A stretch of 35,896 nt of DNA, from NCBI GenBank assembly GCA_003218515.1, contig QHNT01000061.1, forward strand, positions 1-35,896, written 5' to 3'. Below the pieces are notes generated by a model. That model saw only the letters and a program-made list of their open reading frames with translations, ran no database searches and was not told the DNA's origin. Numbering within the stretch: position 1 is the first letter of the stretch; the number at the start of each line of letters is the position of its first letter. The DNA comes from Verrucomicrobiota bacterium (GTDB lineage Bacteria; Verrucomicrobiota; Verrucomicrobiia; Limisphaerales; AV2). A program made the position numbers and the translations under genes. Shown here piece by piece: positions 18,209-27,771 of the stretch.

Positions 18209-19192
18209 ATGGAATTCATAGACCTCAAGGATGTCCGCGTGAAGCACTGTATCACCGTTTCCAGCGGCACGGCGAGCCTTGAGATCGCGCTGCGCGCCTT
18301 GGGTGTAGGTCCGGGGGATGAAGTCATCACAGTTCCTTTTACGTGGATCAGCTCGGCCGAGGTGGTTGGGTTGGTGGGAGCACGGCCTGTCTTTGTGGAT
18401 ATTGAACCTGCCACGTATAACATCAACGTGGATCGGATCGAGGCGGCCATCACGCCTCGCACGAAAGCGCTCCTGCCAATCAGTCTGTTCGGCCAGATGC
18501 CTGATTACAGCCGAATCAACGAGATTGCCGCGAGGCACAACTTGCCCGTTATCGAGGATGCCGCCCAGAGTTTCGGTGCGACGCAAAACGGGAGTTGGAG
18601 TTGCGGCGTCACCGCCATCGGCAGCACGAGTTTCTTCCCTGCGAAGCCGCTCGGCTGCTATGGAGACGGCGGCGCATTGTTCACGAATGATGATAATCTC
18701 GCCGAGAAGATGAAACAGATCCGAACCCACGGTGGGCTCCAGCGCCATCATCATCCCATCCTCGGCACCAACGGGCGGTTCGATACCCTTCAAGCATCGG
18801 TCCTGTTGGCCAAATTGCCGCATTTTGCCTGGGAGGTGCAGGAGCGCGCGCGCATCGGAGCACATTACTCCAGCGCGTTGGGAGCGCGTTGCGTGGTTCC
18901 GTCCGTTGCACCCGGCAGGACACACGTGTATGCCCAGTACACTATCCGGGTTCCTGAGCGCGACAAAGTCGGCGAGCGACTCAAGGCGATGGGCGTGCCT
19001 ACCGGTGTGTATTATCCCAAGTGCCTCCATGAGCAGCCTGTCTTTGCGGGCCTGGGTTATCGATGGGGTGATTTTCCAGAATCCGAAAAAGCTTCACGGG
19101 AGGTCCTTAGCCTTCCGATGCATCCGTTCTTAACCCTGGAAGACCAGGAGAAAGTGATCAAAGCCATGAACAGCGCACAGGACCGAAACTGA
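18209..19192 (+). CDS. WbpE/WlbC-like DegT-family aminotransferase with apparent internal N-terminal deletion
   Basis: MEFIDLK start followed directly by DVRVKHCITVSSGTASLEIALRALGVGPGDEVITVPFTWISSAEVVGLVGARPVFVDIEPATYNI; VIEDAAQSFGAT; TSFFPAKPLGCYGDGGALFTNDD; VYAQYTIRVPERDKVGERLKAMGVPTGVYYPKCLHEQP; LSLPMHPFL. Confidence 0.87.
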   Translation: MEFIDLKDVRVKHCITVSSGTASLEIALRALGVGPGDEVITVPFTWISSAEVVGLVGARPVFVDIEPATYNINVDRIEAAITPRTKALLPISLFGQMPDYSRINEIAARHNLPVIEDAAQSFGATQNGSWSCGVTAIGSTSFFPAKPLGCYGDGGALFTNDDNLAEKMKQIRTHGGLQRHHHPILGTNGRFDTLQASVLLAKLPHFAWEVQERARIGAHYSSALGARCVVPSVAPGRTHVYAQYTIRVPERDKVGERLKAMGVPTGVYYPKCLHEQPVFAGLGYRWGDFPESEKASREVLSLPMHPFLTLEDQEKVIKAMNSAQDRN

Positions 19193-19207
19193 AGTTGAAG
19201 GGAAATT

Positions 19208-20905
19208 ATGATGCATCCAAGAATAGCCGTGTTGGGTTGTGGTTACTGGGGCAAGAATCTGGTTCGCAATTTTCATGAGCTGGGCGCCCTCGGGATGGTA
19301 TGCGACCCGGCGGAAGCGGGGCGCGCAGCGGCCAGCCAATTCGCTCCGGGAGTTCGCGTGGGGGAGGATTTCGAAGATGCCCTGGCCGCGGAGGATATCA
19401 CCGCCGTAGCGATCGCAGCCCCGGCAGCCATGCACTATTCGCTGGCCAAGGCAGCTCTGGAGGCAGGCAAAGACGTCTTCGTGGAGAAGCCGCTCTGCCC
19501 CAGCCTGAGTGAGGCGAACGAGCTGGTCGAACTCGCCGATCGGGTAGACCAGATCCTGATGGTGGGCCACCTGCTCCAGTATCATCCCTGCGTGTTGGCT
19601 CTGCGAGAGCGTCTGCTGCGAGGGGATTTGGGCAAGCTCCATTACATTATCTCCAACCGCCTGAACATGGGCAAAATTCGTCGTGAGGAAAACGCGCTTT
19701 GGAGTTTTGCCCCCCATGATATCTCCGTCATCCTTTCCCTGGCGGGCGACCAGCTTCCGGAGCAGGTCCGCTGCACCGGCGGAAGTTACCTGAACTACGA
19801 CGTGGCGGATACCACTCTCACCGCCATGCGCTTCGCCGGTGGAATTCGCGCGCACGTGTTTGTAACCTGGCTTAATCCTTTTAAGGAACAAAAGCTGACT
19901 GTCGTCGGCTCTTCGGGTATCGCGGTCTTTGATGACATGGAGCCCTGGGCGGGGAAACTCGTGATCTATCACCAATACCTTACCTGGGCCAATGGCCAGA
20001 TTCCGACGGCGAATAAAACGCAGGCTGAACCGGTGGTCGTGCCCGAGTCCGAACCGCTGAGGAACGAATGCCAGCACTTCATTGAATGCTGTTCCCAGCG
20101 GCGACGGCCGCGCACGGACGGGCGCGAAGGCCTGCGAGTACTCTCTGTTCTTCAGGCCGCTCAGGGCAGCCTCGACGCCGACGGCGAAGCCGTCGGTCCG
20201 TCTTCCATCGGTGACTCCTCCGGCGAGTTTTACGCGCATCCCACCGCTGCCGTGGACGAGGGCGCTGTTATCGGCAAGGGGACAAAGATCTGGCACTTCT
20301 GCCACATCATGAAAGGGGCCAGAATCGGGGAACGTTGCGTTTTGGGGCAAAACGTGAATGTGGATGGGGAAACAGTCATTGGAAACAACGTCAAAATTCA
20401 GAACAATGTTTCAATTTATTCCGGTCTGTTGATTGAAGATGATGTTTTCCTCGGACCGTCCTGCGTGCTCACCAATGTCACCAACCCGCGCTCGCAAATA
20501 ACCCGGCATCATCTTTACGAGAGAACAGTCATCAAACGCGGCGCCACCATCGGTGCCAATGCAACGATTGTCTGTGGCGTGACCATCGGTCGCTACGCCT
20601 TTGTCGCCGCGGGTGCTGTGGTCACCAAAGACGTGCCCGATTACGCATTGGTTATGGGAAACCCAGCCCGTCAGAAAGGCTGGATCGGCCGGCATGGAAA
20701 TACATTGAAGCCCGGTCGAAAGGGCGTCATGACGTGCGCAGAATCCGGCCTTCGTTACCAGGAGTCTCCCGACGGTCAACTTCGCTGCCTGGACTTGCAT
20801 GAAGATCAGCCCTTGCCGCCCGACTTGAGCAAAGGCATCAGGAGCCATGACGATCTCCGAGGCAATCCTCGGGAAGGTGGCCTACCGCGTCAGCCAGCGA
20901 CGTGA
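19208..20905 (+). CDS. Fusion: Gfo/Idh/MocA dehydrogenase (WbpB/WlbA-like) plus hexapeptide N-acetyltransferase (WbpD/WlbB-like)
   Basis: [79 protein letters not shown]; then [66 protein letters not shown]...[53 protein letters not shown]. Confidence 0.93.
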   Translation: MMHPRIAVLGCGYWGKNLVRNFHELGALGMVCDPAEAGRAAASQFAPGVRVGEDFEDALAAEDITAVAIAAPAAMHYSLAKAALEAGKDVFVEKPLCPSLSEANELVELADRVDQILMVGHLLQYHPCVLALRERLLRGDLGKLHYIISNRLNMGKIRREENALWSFAPHDISVILSLAGDQLPEQVRCTGGSYLNYDVADTTLTAMRFAGGIRAHVFVTWLNPFKEQKLTVVGSSGIAVFDDMEPWAGKLVIYHQYLTWANGQIPTANKTQAEPVVVPESEPLRNECQHFIECCSQRRRPRTDGREGLRVLSVLQAAQGSLDADGEAVGPSSIGDSSGEFYAHPTAAVDEGAVIGKGTKIWHFCHIMKGARIGERCVLGQNVNVDGETVIGNNVKIQNNVSIYSGLLIEDDVFLGPSCVLTNVTNPRSQITRHHLYERTVIKRGATIGANATIVCGVTIGRYAFVAAGAVVTKDVPDYALVMGNPARQKGWIGRHGNTLKPGRKGVMTCAESGLRYQESPDGQLRCLDLHEDQPLPPDLSKGIRSHDDLRGNPREGGLPRQPAT

Positions 20906-20954
20906 TGAACGGCGCCACCTGTCACGCCGTCTATTATACCAGTCCCTTGCAATC

Positions 20955-22076
20955 ATGAACGCGACAACGAAACTGCTCATGGTCGCAGGAGCGAGGCCGA
21001 ATTTCATGAAAGTGGCCCCCCTCCTCAAAGCTGCCGGGGACTACAATTCCGCCCCTAACAATGGGGCACCAAATTTGGAATGCCGGCTTGTTCATACGGG
21101 ACAGCATTACGACGCCCAAATGTCCTCCGTATTCTTCCGTGAGCTGGGGATTCCAGAGCCGGATATCAACCTCGAGGTGGGGTCGGGAACACATGCCATC
21201 CAGACCGCCAATGTGATGCTCAAATTCGAAACCGTTTGCACTGACTACAAACCGGATTGGGTAGTGGTGGTTGGGGATGTCAACTCCACCATGGCATGTA
21301 CGCTGGTCGCTGCCAAGTGCGGGATCAGGGTGGCGCACGTCGAGGCCGGGTTGCGCAGTTTCGACCGCACCATGCCGGAGGAAATCAACCGGATCGTCAC
21401 CGATGCCGTGGCTGATTTGCTTCTTACTCCGTCATCCGATGCGGATGAAAATCTGAAAAAAGAAGGGATTCCAGCGGGCCGAATACGGTTGGTCGGCAAC
21501 GTTATGGTCGACTCTCTCATCGCCAACCTGCCCAAAGCGCGGGGAAGCAGCATTCTGGGAAAGCTTGGCGTCACCGAGAAGAACTTTGTTTATGTGACGC
21601 TCCACCGACCTTCCAACGTGGACAATCAGGTCAATTTGTCAGCCATCATGGCGGAATTGTGCGACTTGTCCAACACGCTCCCGGTCGTGTTTCCTATGCA
21701 TCCCCGCACCCGGAAAATGCTGACCACGTTTCACATTGATGGGGCCAGCAGCCCCCGATTCCAGATCATCGATCCCGTAGGTTATCACGATTCTCTCTGC
21801 CTGGCTGAGAAGGCCAGGCTGGTTCTGACCGATTCCGGGGGTCTGCAGGAGGAGACCACGTTCTTTCAAACGCCCTGTCTTACGTTGAGGCCGAACACCG
21901 AACGGCCTGTCACCATCACGCTTGGCAGTAATAGATTAACCGATCTAAACCGACTTCATTCCGACTTGGCAGAGGGATTGAATGCGACCTCCCGGAGGGG
22001 CAAGATTCCTCCCTTGTGGGATGGGCGAGCGGGAGAACGGTGCTTGACGGCCATGTTGGAGGCGTCTTCGCGCTAG
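20955..22076 (+). CDS. Non-hydrolysing UDP-N-acetylglucosamine 2-epimerase family protein (WecB/WbpI-like)
   Basis: KLLMVAGARPNFMKVAPLLKA; LVHTGQHYDAQMSSVFF; GDVNSTMACTLVAAKCGIRVAHVEAGLRSFDRTMPEEINRIVTD; VTLHRPSNVDN; LTDSGGLQEETTFFQTPCLTLRPNTERPVTI. The ORF is open from 20847; ATG at 20955 gives the canonical N-terminus. Confidence 0.94.
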   Translation: MNATTKLLMVAGARPNFMKVAPLLKAAGDYNSAPNNGAPNLECRLVHTGQHYDAQMSSVFFRELGIPEPDINLEVGSGTHAIQTANVMLKFETVCTDYKPDWVVVVGDVNSTMACTLVAAKCGIRVAHVEAGLRSFDRTMPEEINRIVTDAVADLLLTPSSDADENLKKEGIPAGRIRLVGNVMVDSLIANLPKARGSSILGKLGVTEKNFVYVTLHRPSNVDNQVNLSAIMAELCDLSNTLPVVFPMHPRTRKMLTTFHIDGASSPRFQIIDPVGYHDSLCLAEKARLVLTDSGGLQEETTFFQTPCLTLRPNTERPVTITLGSNRLTDLNRLHSDLAEGLNATSRRGKIPPLWDGRAGERCLTAMLEASSR

Positions 22077-22104
22077 CCTGAAGTGTTCCGAAACCACTCA
22101 GCGA

Positions 22105-22755
22105 ATGGACCACGTGGCCATCCAGTTTAAACCCAGACGTGCTCTGATCCTGGCACCGCACACAGACGACGGTGAATTTGGCTGTGGGGGAAGCATCGCG
22201 CGATTTTTGGAGGACGGGACCGAAGTTTTCTATGTGGCATTCTCGATTTGTGAAGAATCTGTTCCTGAAGGTTTCAAAAAGGACGCGCTGGCCGACGAAG
22301 TGCGGCAGGCGACGAGTACCCTTGGAATTCCGCCAAAGAATCTCATCATCCGGTCCTACCCGGTCCGGCGCTTTCCGGATCACCGCCAGGAAGTCCTGGA
22401 GGACCTCGTTCGCATCCGGGCTGAGGTCAGTCCCGACCTTGTGTTTCTTCCGTGCTCTCATGACATCCATCAAGACCATCAGGTCATAGGTGCGGAGGGG
22501 GTGCGGGCGTTTAAGACGGCGACCCTCCTGGGTTACGAGGTGCCGTGGAATAACCTGACCATGAACTTTTCGGCGTTGGTTGTGATAAACGAGGGCCACC
22601 TTGAGAAAAAGCTTGCAGCTTTGGCGTGCTACAAGACACAAGGACACCGCTACTACGCCAAGGAGGGAATGATCCGTAGTCTGGCGCAAAGCCGCGGACT
22701 GCTGGTCTGGCAAAAGTATGCCGAGGCCTTCCAACTTATCCGTCTGGTCGTTTGA
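22105..22755 (+). CDS. PIG-L/LmbE family deacetylase
   Basis: RALILAPHTDDGEFGCGGSIARFLEDGTEV; DLVFLPCSHDIHQDHQVIGAEGVRAFK. Confidence 0.9.
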   Translation: MDHVAIQFKPRRALILAPHTDDGEFGCGGSIARFLEDGTEVFYVAFSICEESVPEGFKKDALADEVRQATSTLGIPPKNLIIRSYPVRRFPDHRQEVLEDLVRIRAEVSPDLVFLPCSHDIHQDHQVIGAEGVRAFKTATLLGYEVPWNNLTMNFSALVVINEGHLEKKLAALACYKTQGHRYYAKEGMIRSLAQSRGLLVWQKYAEAFQLIRLVV

Positions 22756-22848
22756 GTCGAAAAATAGAAGGGCCCGATTCCCCAGGTCAGGCGATAGCGC
22801 CCACGTGGCAGGTTCAGAAATAACAAGAGGAAGGCAAGAGGTGTTCCA

Positions 22849-23763
22849 ATGAAGCTAACCAAATCCATCACGTATGTTGTGGTCACCCCCGTTCGGGATG
22901 AGGCCTCGAACATTCACCATACGATTGAGTCGTTTGCAAACCAGACCATCCTCCCGAAACAATGGGTTGTTATTGATGACGGATCTACGGATGCCACCGG
23001 CCAAATCGCGGATGAGGCAGCCAGGAAGTACCCTTGGATCACCGTCATTCATCGGCGCAATCGGGGCTTCCGCAAAACCGGTGGCGGGGTAATTGAAGCG
23101 TTTTACGACGGATATGAGCTGGTCCGGGATCAATCCTGGGACTTCATTGCCAAGATGGACGCGGACCTCGGCTTTGCGGCCGACTATTTTGAAAGGTGCT
23201 TTGAAATATTTGAAAAGGATCCAAAGCTGGGCTTGGGTGGGGGCCTGGTGTGGGAACACAGGGACGGAAGGCTGGTCGTAGGTTCGGCCGGGGATCCAGC
23301 CTTCCACGTGCGAGGCGCCACAAAGGTGTATCGCCGGGAATGCTGGCAGCAGATCGGCGGTCTCATAAAGGACCTGGGATGGGACACAGTGGACGAACTC
23401 AAGGCTAACATGCTCGGCTGGCGCACCTATACATTCAAGGGTCTAAAGCTGACTCATTACAAACCGACCGGAGCGGCTGATGGAGTTTGGGGCCGCCTTC
23501 TAAAGGCAGGTCGAGCCAATTACGTCACCGGCTACCATCCTCTTTTCATGGTTCTCAAGTGTATCAAACGGCTGACCCGTAGGCCATACTGTGTCGGTTC
23601 GTTAGGCCTCTGGCTCGGTTTCGTTTCCGGCTACCTTAAACGGGCGCCGAAAGTTGCCGATGAACCATTAATCCGATGGGTGCGTGACCAACAACTCCGA
23701 CAGCTATGCCTTAAAAGCAGCCTATGGAGACAAAAATCTGTCCACCACCACCCGACGGCATGA
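22849..23763 (+). CDS. Glycosyltransferase family 2
   Basis: YVVVTPVRDEASNIHHTIESFANQTILPKQWVVIDDGSTDATGQIADEAARKYPWITVIHR; FIAKMDADLGFAADYFERCFEIFEKDPKLGLGGGLVWE. Confidence 0.94.
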   Translation: MKLTKSITYVVVTPVRDEASNIHHTIESFANQTILPKQWVVIDDGSTDATGQIADEAARKYPWITVIHRRNRGFRKTGGGVIEAFYDGYELVRDQSWDFIAKMDADLGFAADYFERCFEIFEKDPKLGLGGGLVWEHRDGRLVVGSAGDPAFHVRGATKVYRRECWQQIGGLIKDLGWDTVDELKANMLGWRTYTFKGLKLTHYKPTGAADGVWGRLLKAGRANYVTGYHPLFMVLKCIKRLTRRPYCVGSLGLWLGFVSGYLKRAPKVADEPLIRWVRDQQLRQLCLKSSLWRQKSVHHHPTA

Positions 23764-23808
23764 GTCGCTTGACGCTTTGATCCGCCATCCCTGAGTCGTC
23801 CTTGTCAG

Positions 23809-25251
23809 ATGCTCCCTCTGCTTTTACTTCTTTCAGTCCCAATCTTGTTTTTGATTGGACGCACAAGGCCCGAGCGCGCGCTTCTACTGTGGCTCTTTTT
23901 AAGTCCCCTGTCTTACGACACGTTGGTCGTTTTCGGGGTAGATCTTCGCGTCGTTACGTTCGATCGTCTGGCGCTCCTGGCGAGCGCACTGGGGTTGCTG
24001 GCTAACGGCCGACTCGGGCAGTTGTTCCCCAGCCGCTTTTCAAAGCTCGAGAAAACCATGGTCGTCTTCATTCTGATTTTTGCGATCGAAGCGGTGGTAA
24101 AGTTCCCTCCCCGGGATGCCTTCTCAAGATGGACGATGGGGTTCGACTCCTTCGTCGTTCCTTTCTATTTGTATCTGCTCCTCAAGTATCTGTTGACTCG
24201 CGAGCAGAGGTACAACGAAGGTTTGGAAAAGCGATTAGGCATGACGCTGGCTCTGGTCGGCTTCTACTGCGCTGCCATGGGCATCTACGAACACATCACT
24301 TTGCTCGACCTGTTTCCTCCGCCCCCCTCCATTCTGGCTGCAAGAGAAATGGAGAGTTCACTCCTGGTCGGAAAGGAGATTCGCGTCAACGGCCCGTTCT
24401 GGGTGGCGGAAATACTCGGGGAATATTTGAGCCTGATCTTGCTCTTTACCCTATACCGTTACCGGGTGGGTCGGGTGGTTAACCCGGCTTCCCGCGCGAT
24501 GGCGAAGGTCATTAAGATGCCCTATGCCCTGCTTCTGTTGGTTGGCATGTATTTCACAATGTACCGCAATGTATGGGGCGGCTTTTTGGGTGGGTATTCG
24601 AGCCGCTATTTCTTTACGCGCAAAGGCAGAAAGTCGTTCCTGCTGGTCCTGACTATCCTGACCCTGGCCGCCGCAACCATCTGGGGAAGCTTCCGCCAAA
24701 CCGAATTCTATTCAGATCGCCTCACCAACACAGACAACATTTACGACCGATTGGGCGCCTGGCTCTACGCGTTCAGAGCCTTCGCCGAGCATCCTTTAAT
24801 GGGCATCGGGTATGGCCGGATCGACCGTTACATCAGGCATGCAAAAGAGGCGGGTGTTGACCTGAGGTTTCAAGAGGACATAGAGGCGACGTATCAACCG
24901 CACAATTCCGTCATCTGCCTGCTCGCCGAAAACGGAATATTTCTGACGGTGCCATTCTTGTTGCTCATCGGGTATTTCATCGGGCACGTGCGCGCGTGCC
25001 TTCGCCTGGCCAAATCACCGGCGGATGTTGAGTTTGGTCTATTCGCGGTGGCAGGAGCTTTTGCCATGTTTGCTCCCCATATGACTGACCGATGTCTCAA
25101 CTGGAATAAATATAATAACTTGTTGTTTGTGCTCTTCGCTCTCGTAGCCGCCCATCATGCGAAGCTGGTGCGTGTTGTGGCCCCGACCGCCGCCAGCGTA
25201 CCCCTGGAGGACACACCTGTGCCGGAAATCGTCAGGGCGTCGCCGCGTTAA
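23809..25251 (+). CDS. O-antigen ligase/polymerase (Wzy)-like integral membrane protein
   Basis: Multiple hydrophobic helices; DRLGAWLYAFRAFAEHPLMGIGYGRIDRYIRHAKEAG...YQPHNSVICLLAENGIFLTVPFLLLIGYFIGH, the large-loop pattern of Wzy/WaaL proteins. Confidence 0.85.
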   Translation: MLPLLLLLSVPILFLIGRTRPERALLLWLFLSPLSYDTLVVFGVDLRVVTFDRLALLASALGLLANGRLGQLFPSRFSKLEKTMVVFILIFAIEAVVKFPPRDAFSRWTMGFDSFVVPFYLYLLLKYLLTREQRYNEGLEKRLGMTLALVGFYCAAMGIYEHITLLDLFPPPPSILAAREMESSLLVGKEIRVNGPFWVAEILGEYLSLILLFTLYRYRVGRVVNPASRAMAKVIKMPYALLLLVGMYFTMYRNVWGGFLGGYSSRYFFTRKGRKSFLLVLTILTLAAATIWGSFRQTEFYSDRLTNTDNIYDRLGAWLYAFRAFAEHPLMGIGYGRIDRYIRHAKEAGVDLRFQEDIEATYQPHNSVICLLAENGIFLTVPFLLLIGYFIGHVRACLRLAKSPADVEFGLFAVAGAFAMFAPHMTDRCLNWNKYNNLLFVLFALVAAHHAKLVRVVAPTAASVPLEDTPVPEIVRASPR

Positions 25252-25317
25252 CCCAAAAAGGATTGCTGCCCCTTCGATCGGCCCTGCACCCTTCCAAGAA
25301 CCCCATTAGCCCGATCC

Positions 25318-26757
25318 ATGTTGTTTAATTCAATCGAGTTTGGTCTGTTCTTCCTCATGGTAACGGCGGCGTATTATGCGCTGCCACACCGTTTTCGGTG
25401 GTTCCTGCTGCTCGGGGCAAGCTGTGTTTTCTACATGGCGTTTGTTCCTGAATATATTCTTATTCTGTTTACGACCATCCTGATTGATTACGTTGCGGCG
25501 ATCTACATTGATAGATCGGCAGGATTAAAAACTCGTTGCCTTCTCATAACCAGCATTATTTCAACCTGCCTGGTCCTGTTTGTTTTTAAATATTTCAATT
25601 TTTTCGCCGCTAACATCGATGCCCTCGCCAGGCTCGTCCACTGGAATTATTCGGTCGCGGCTTTGAAACTCATCCTGCCGATTGGCCTGTCCTTTCACAC
25701 GTTCCAGAGTCTTAGCTACGTCATCGAGGTCTACCGCAAAAGGCAAAAGCCGGAGAAACACTTTGGAATATACGCGCTCTACGTGATGTTCTATCCGCAA
25801 CTCGTGGCTGGACCGATTGAACGTCCGCAGAATTTGCTCCATCAATTCCGCGAAGAGCATCCTTTTGACTATGATCAAGTGAAGCGCGGCCTTTTGCTGA
25901 TGGCTTGGGGGTTCTTCAAGAAGCTGGTCGTGGCTGATCGCCTTGCCCTTTATGTCAACCAGGTGTTCACAAATCTGCATGATTACCACGGCGTGACGCT
26001 CATCGTTGCGCTGATCTTCTTTGCTTACCAGATTTATTGCGATTTTTCGGGGTACTCGGATATCGCCCGGGGTGTGGCGTCGGTTATGGGTTTTCGTCTG
26101 ATCCGCAACTTCGACCGGCCTTATCTTTCCCGCTCCATTTCGGAGTTTTGGAGACGTTGGCACATTTCGCTATCCTCTTGGTTTCGGGATTATGTCTATA
26201 TCCCGCTTGGCGGCGGTCGGACCACCATCGCGAAAACCTGTCGGAATCTGTTGGTTGTGTTCGCGCTAAGCGGACTGTGGCATGGGGCGAACTGGACCTT
26301 TGTTGTGTGGGGTGCCCTGAACGGACTTTATGTCATGCTAGAGGTGATAACCAAGCGCGCGCGAAGTCGAGTTTATCACCACTTGGGAGTACCAGAAAAT
26401 AACTTCATATTGGCGGCGGTACAGATCTGCGTGACCTTCGGCTTAACGCTGATCGCTTGGACATTTTTCCGCGCGGCCACCGTGGGCGACGCCTGGTATA
26501 TCCTCTCGAACATGGGACGGGGCTTATCTCTCCAGTCGGTATCTGATGGTGGTTTCCGACGGGAGGACTACCTTATCGTTCCCTGGGCGCTGCTCATTCT
26601 CGAGGGAGTAGAGTGGGGACAAAGGCGCTTTGATCTTGTCGAAAAATTGGCCTCGCTTTCGATGCCCTGGCGATGGGCAGCGTACCAGGCCGCTGCCTGG
26701 CTGATTCTTGCTTTCGGTGTTTTCAACAAGAATACTTTCATTTATTTTCAATTCTAA
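25318..26757 (+). CDS. MBOAT family O-acyltransferase (AlgI-like)
   Basis: LFNSIEFGLFFLMVTAAYYALPHRFRWFLLLGASCVFYMAF; PQLVAGPIERPQNLLHQF; YCDFSGYSDIARGVASVMGFRLIRNFDRPYLSRSISEFWRRWHISLSSWFRDYVYIPLGGGR; LSGLWHGANWTFVVWGALNG. Confidence 0.96.
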   Translation: MLFNSIEFGLFFLMVTAAYYALPHRFRWFLLLGASCVFYMAFVPEYILILFTTILIDYVAAIYIDRSAGLKTRCLLITSIISTCLVLFVFKYFNFFAANIDALARLVHWNYSVAALKLILPIGLSFHTFQSLSYVIEVYRKRQKPEKHFGIYALYVMFYPQLVAGPIERPQNLLHQFREEHPFDYDQVKRGLLLMAWGFFKKLVVADRLALYVNQVFTNLHDYHGVTLIVALIFFAYQIYCDFSGYSDIARGVASVMGFRLIRNFDRPYLSRSISEFWRRWHISLSSWFRDYVYIPLGGGRTTIAKTCRNLLVVFALSGLWHGANWTFVVWGALNGLYVMLEVITKRARSRVYHHLGVPENNFILAAVQICVTFGLTLIAWTFFRAATVGDAWYILSNMGRGLSLQSVSDGGFRREDYLIVPWALLILEGVEWGQRRFDLVEKLASLSMPWRWAAYQAAAWLILAFGVFNKNTFIYFQF

Positions 26758-26760
26758 ACT

Positions 26761-27771
26761 TTGTATATGGCAGGACGTTTTGTGCTTAAGCTCATTTGCT
26801 TCGGTCTTGTTTCTTCAGGAATCGCCTTCGGTTTGCAGGAGATTCTGGTGTTTGGACTCAATCGCTGCAACACCTCAGCGCGCGGAGTGTGGAACAAGGT
26901 CATTCATGGGGAGGTAAACGCCGAGATTCTGGTGTGCGGATCCTCCCGCGCCCTGATCCATTACGATCCCCGCATTATCAGCCGGGAGATCGGTAAATCA
27001 GCTTTCAATACCGGGCGGACTGGAACGTTCCCTGATCTGCAATTGAGCTGGCTTAAAACCTACTTGGTACACAACAGAGCTCCGCATTACATCTTGTTAA
27101 ACGTCGATCGTAACTGTTTCTGCACGACCAAACACCCTTATGAGCCAGAGCAATATATTCCATACCTGGACGAACCCGACCTGTACAGGGAACTTGTTTC
27201 TCGTGAAAGGAGATTTGCCCGAGAACGTAGAATTCCGCTGCTCGGAATAATCGAACACCGACTGGTTCTGACCGCCCTTGGTGGACTTGTTCGGCTCAAC
27301 ACCAGGGAGGATCGTTTCGATGGATTTGAGCCTAAGGACATTCCATGGACAGGCGAGTTCGAGAAGTTCAAAGCCCTGCATCCGACGGGAGAGCTGGCTT
27401 CAGTCGAGAATGACGGGGTCAAAGCGTTTCGGAAGCTCATCGAACGCGGTTTGGAGTGTAAAGCCTCAGTTGTTTTGGTCTATTCTCCGGAATACTGCGA
27501 AGCCCAGCCTCTCACCAGGAACCGGCGGGATATCATCGAACAAGTCGGGGAAATCGCAGCAGAGTATGGAATCGAATTCTGGGATTTCTCGGATGATCCT
27601 ATCTGCCTTGACAAGTCGCTGTTCTACAATTCGCAACACTTGAACCGGCAGGGGGCCAGTCTGTTTTCCAGTAAACTCGGTGAACGGTTAAAAGGCTTTT
27701 GCAGTAATGGCGCTCTCGCAAACACGCGCGTAGCAGATGGCAAATCGAAGGAGACATGTGGCCGACGTTGA
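26761..27771 (+). CDS. SGNH-like (AlgX/AlgJ- or DUF1574-like) protein, likely partner of the MBOAT
   Basis: Starts 3 nt after the MBOAT stop. N-terminal TM; EILVCGSSRALIHYDPRIISREIGKSAFNTGRTGTFPDLQLSWLKTYL; C-terminal LFYNSQHLNRQGASLFSSKLGE resembling SGNH block V. Confidence 0.72.
   Translation: MYMAGRFVLKLICFGLVSSGIAFGLQEILVFGLNRCNTSARGVWNKVIHGEVNAEILVCGSSRALIHYDPRIISREIGKSAFNTGRTGTFPDLQLSWLKTYLVHNRAPHYILLNVDRNCFCTTKHPYEPEQYIPYLDEPDLYRELVSRERRFARERRIPLLGIIEHRLVLTALGGLVRLNTREDRFDGFEPKDIPWTGEFEKFKALHPTGELASVENDGVKAFRKLIERGLECKASVVLVYSPEYCEAQPLTRNRRDIIEQVGEIAAEYGIEFWDFSDDPICLDKSLFYNSQHLNRQGASLFSSKLGERLKGFCSNGALANTRVADGKSKETCGRR

Noticed and set aside
18170-19030. 286-aa minus-strand ORF
   Set aside because: Antisense to the WbpE-like aminotransferase; sequence is not protein-like.
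19130-20350. 406-aa minus-strand ORF
   Set aside because: Antisense shadow of the dehydrogenase-acyltransferase fusion; no family features.
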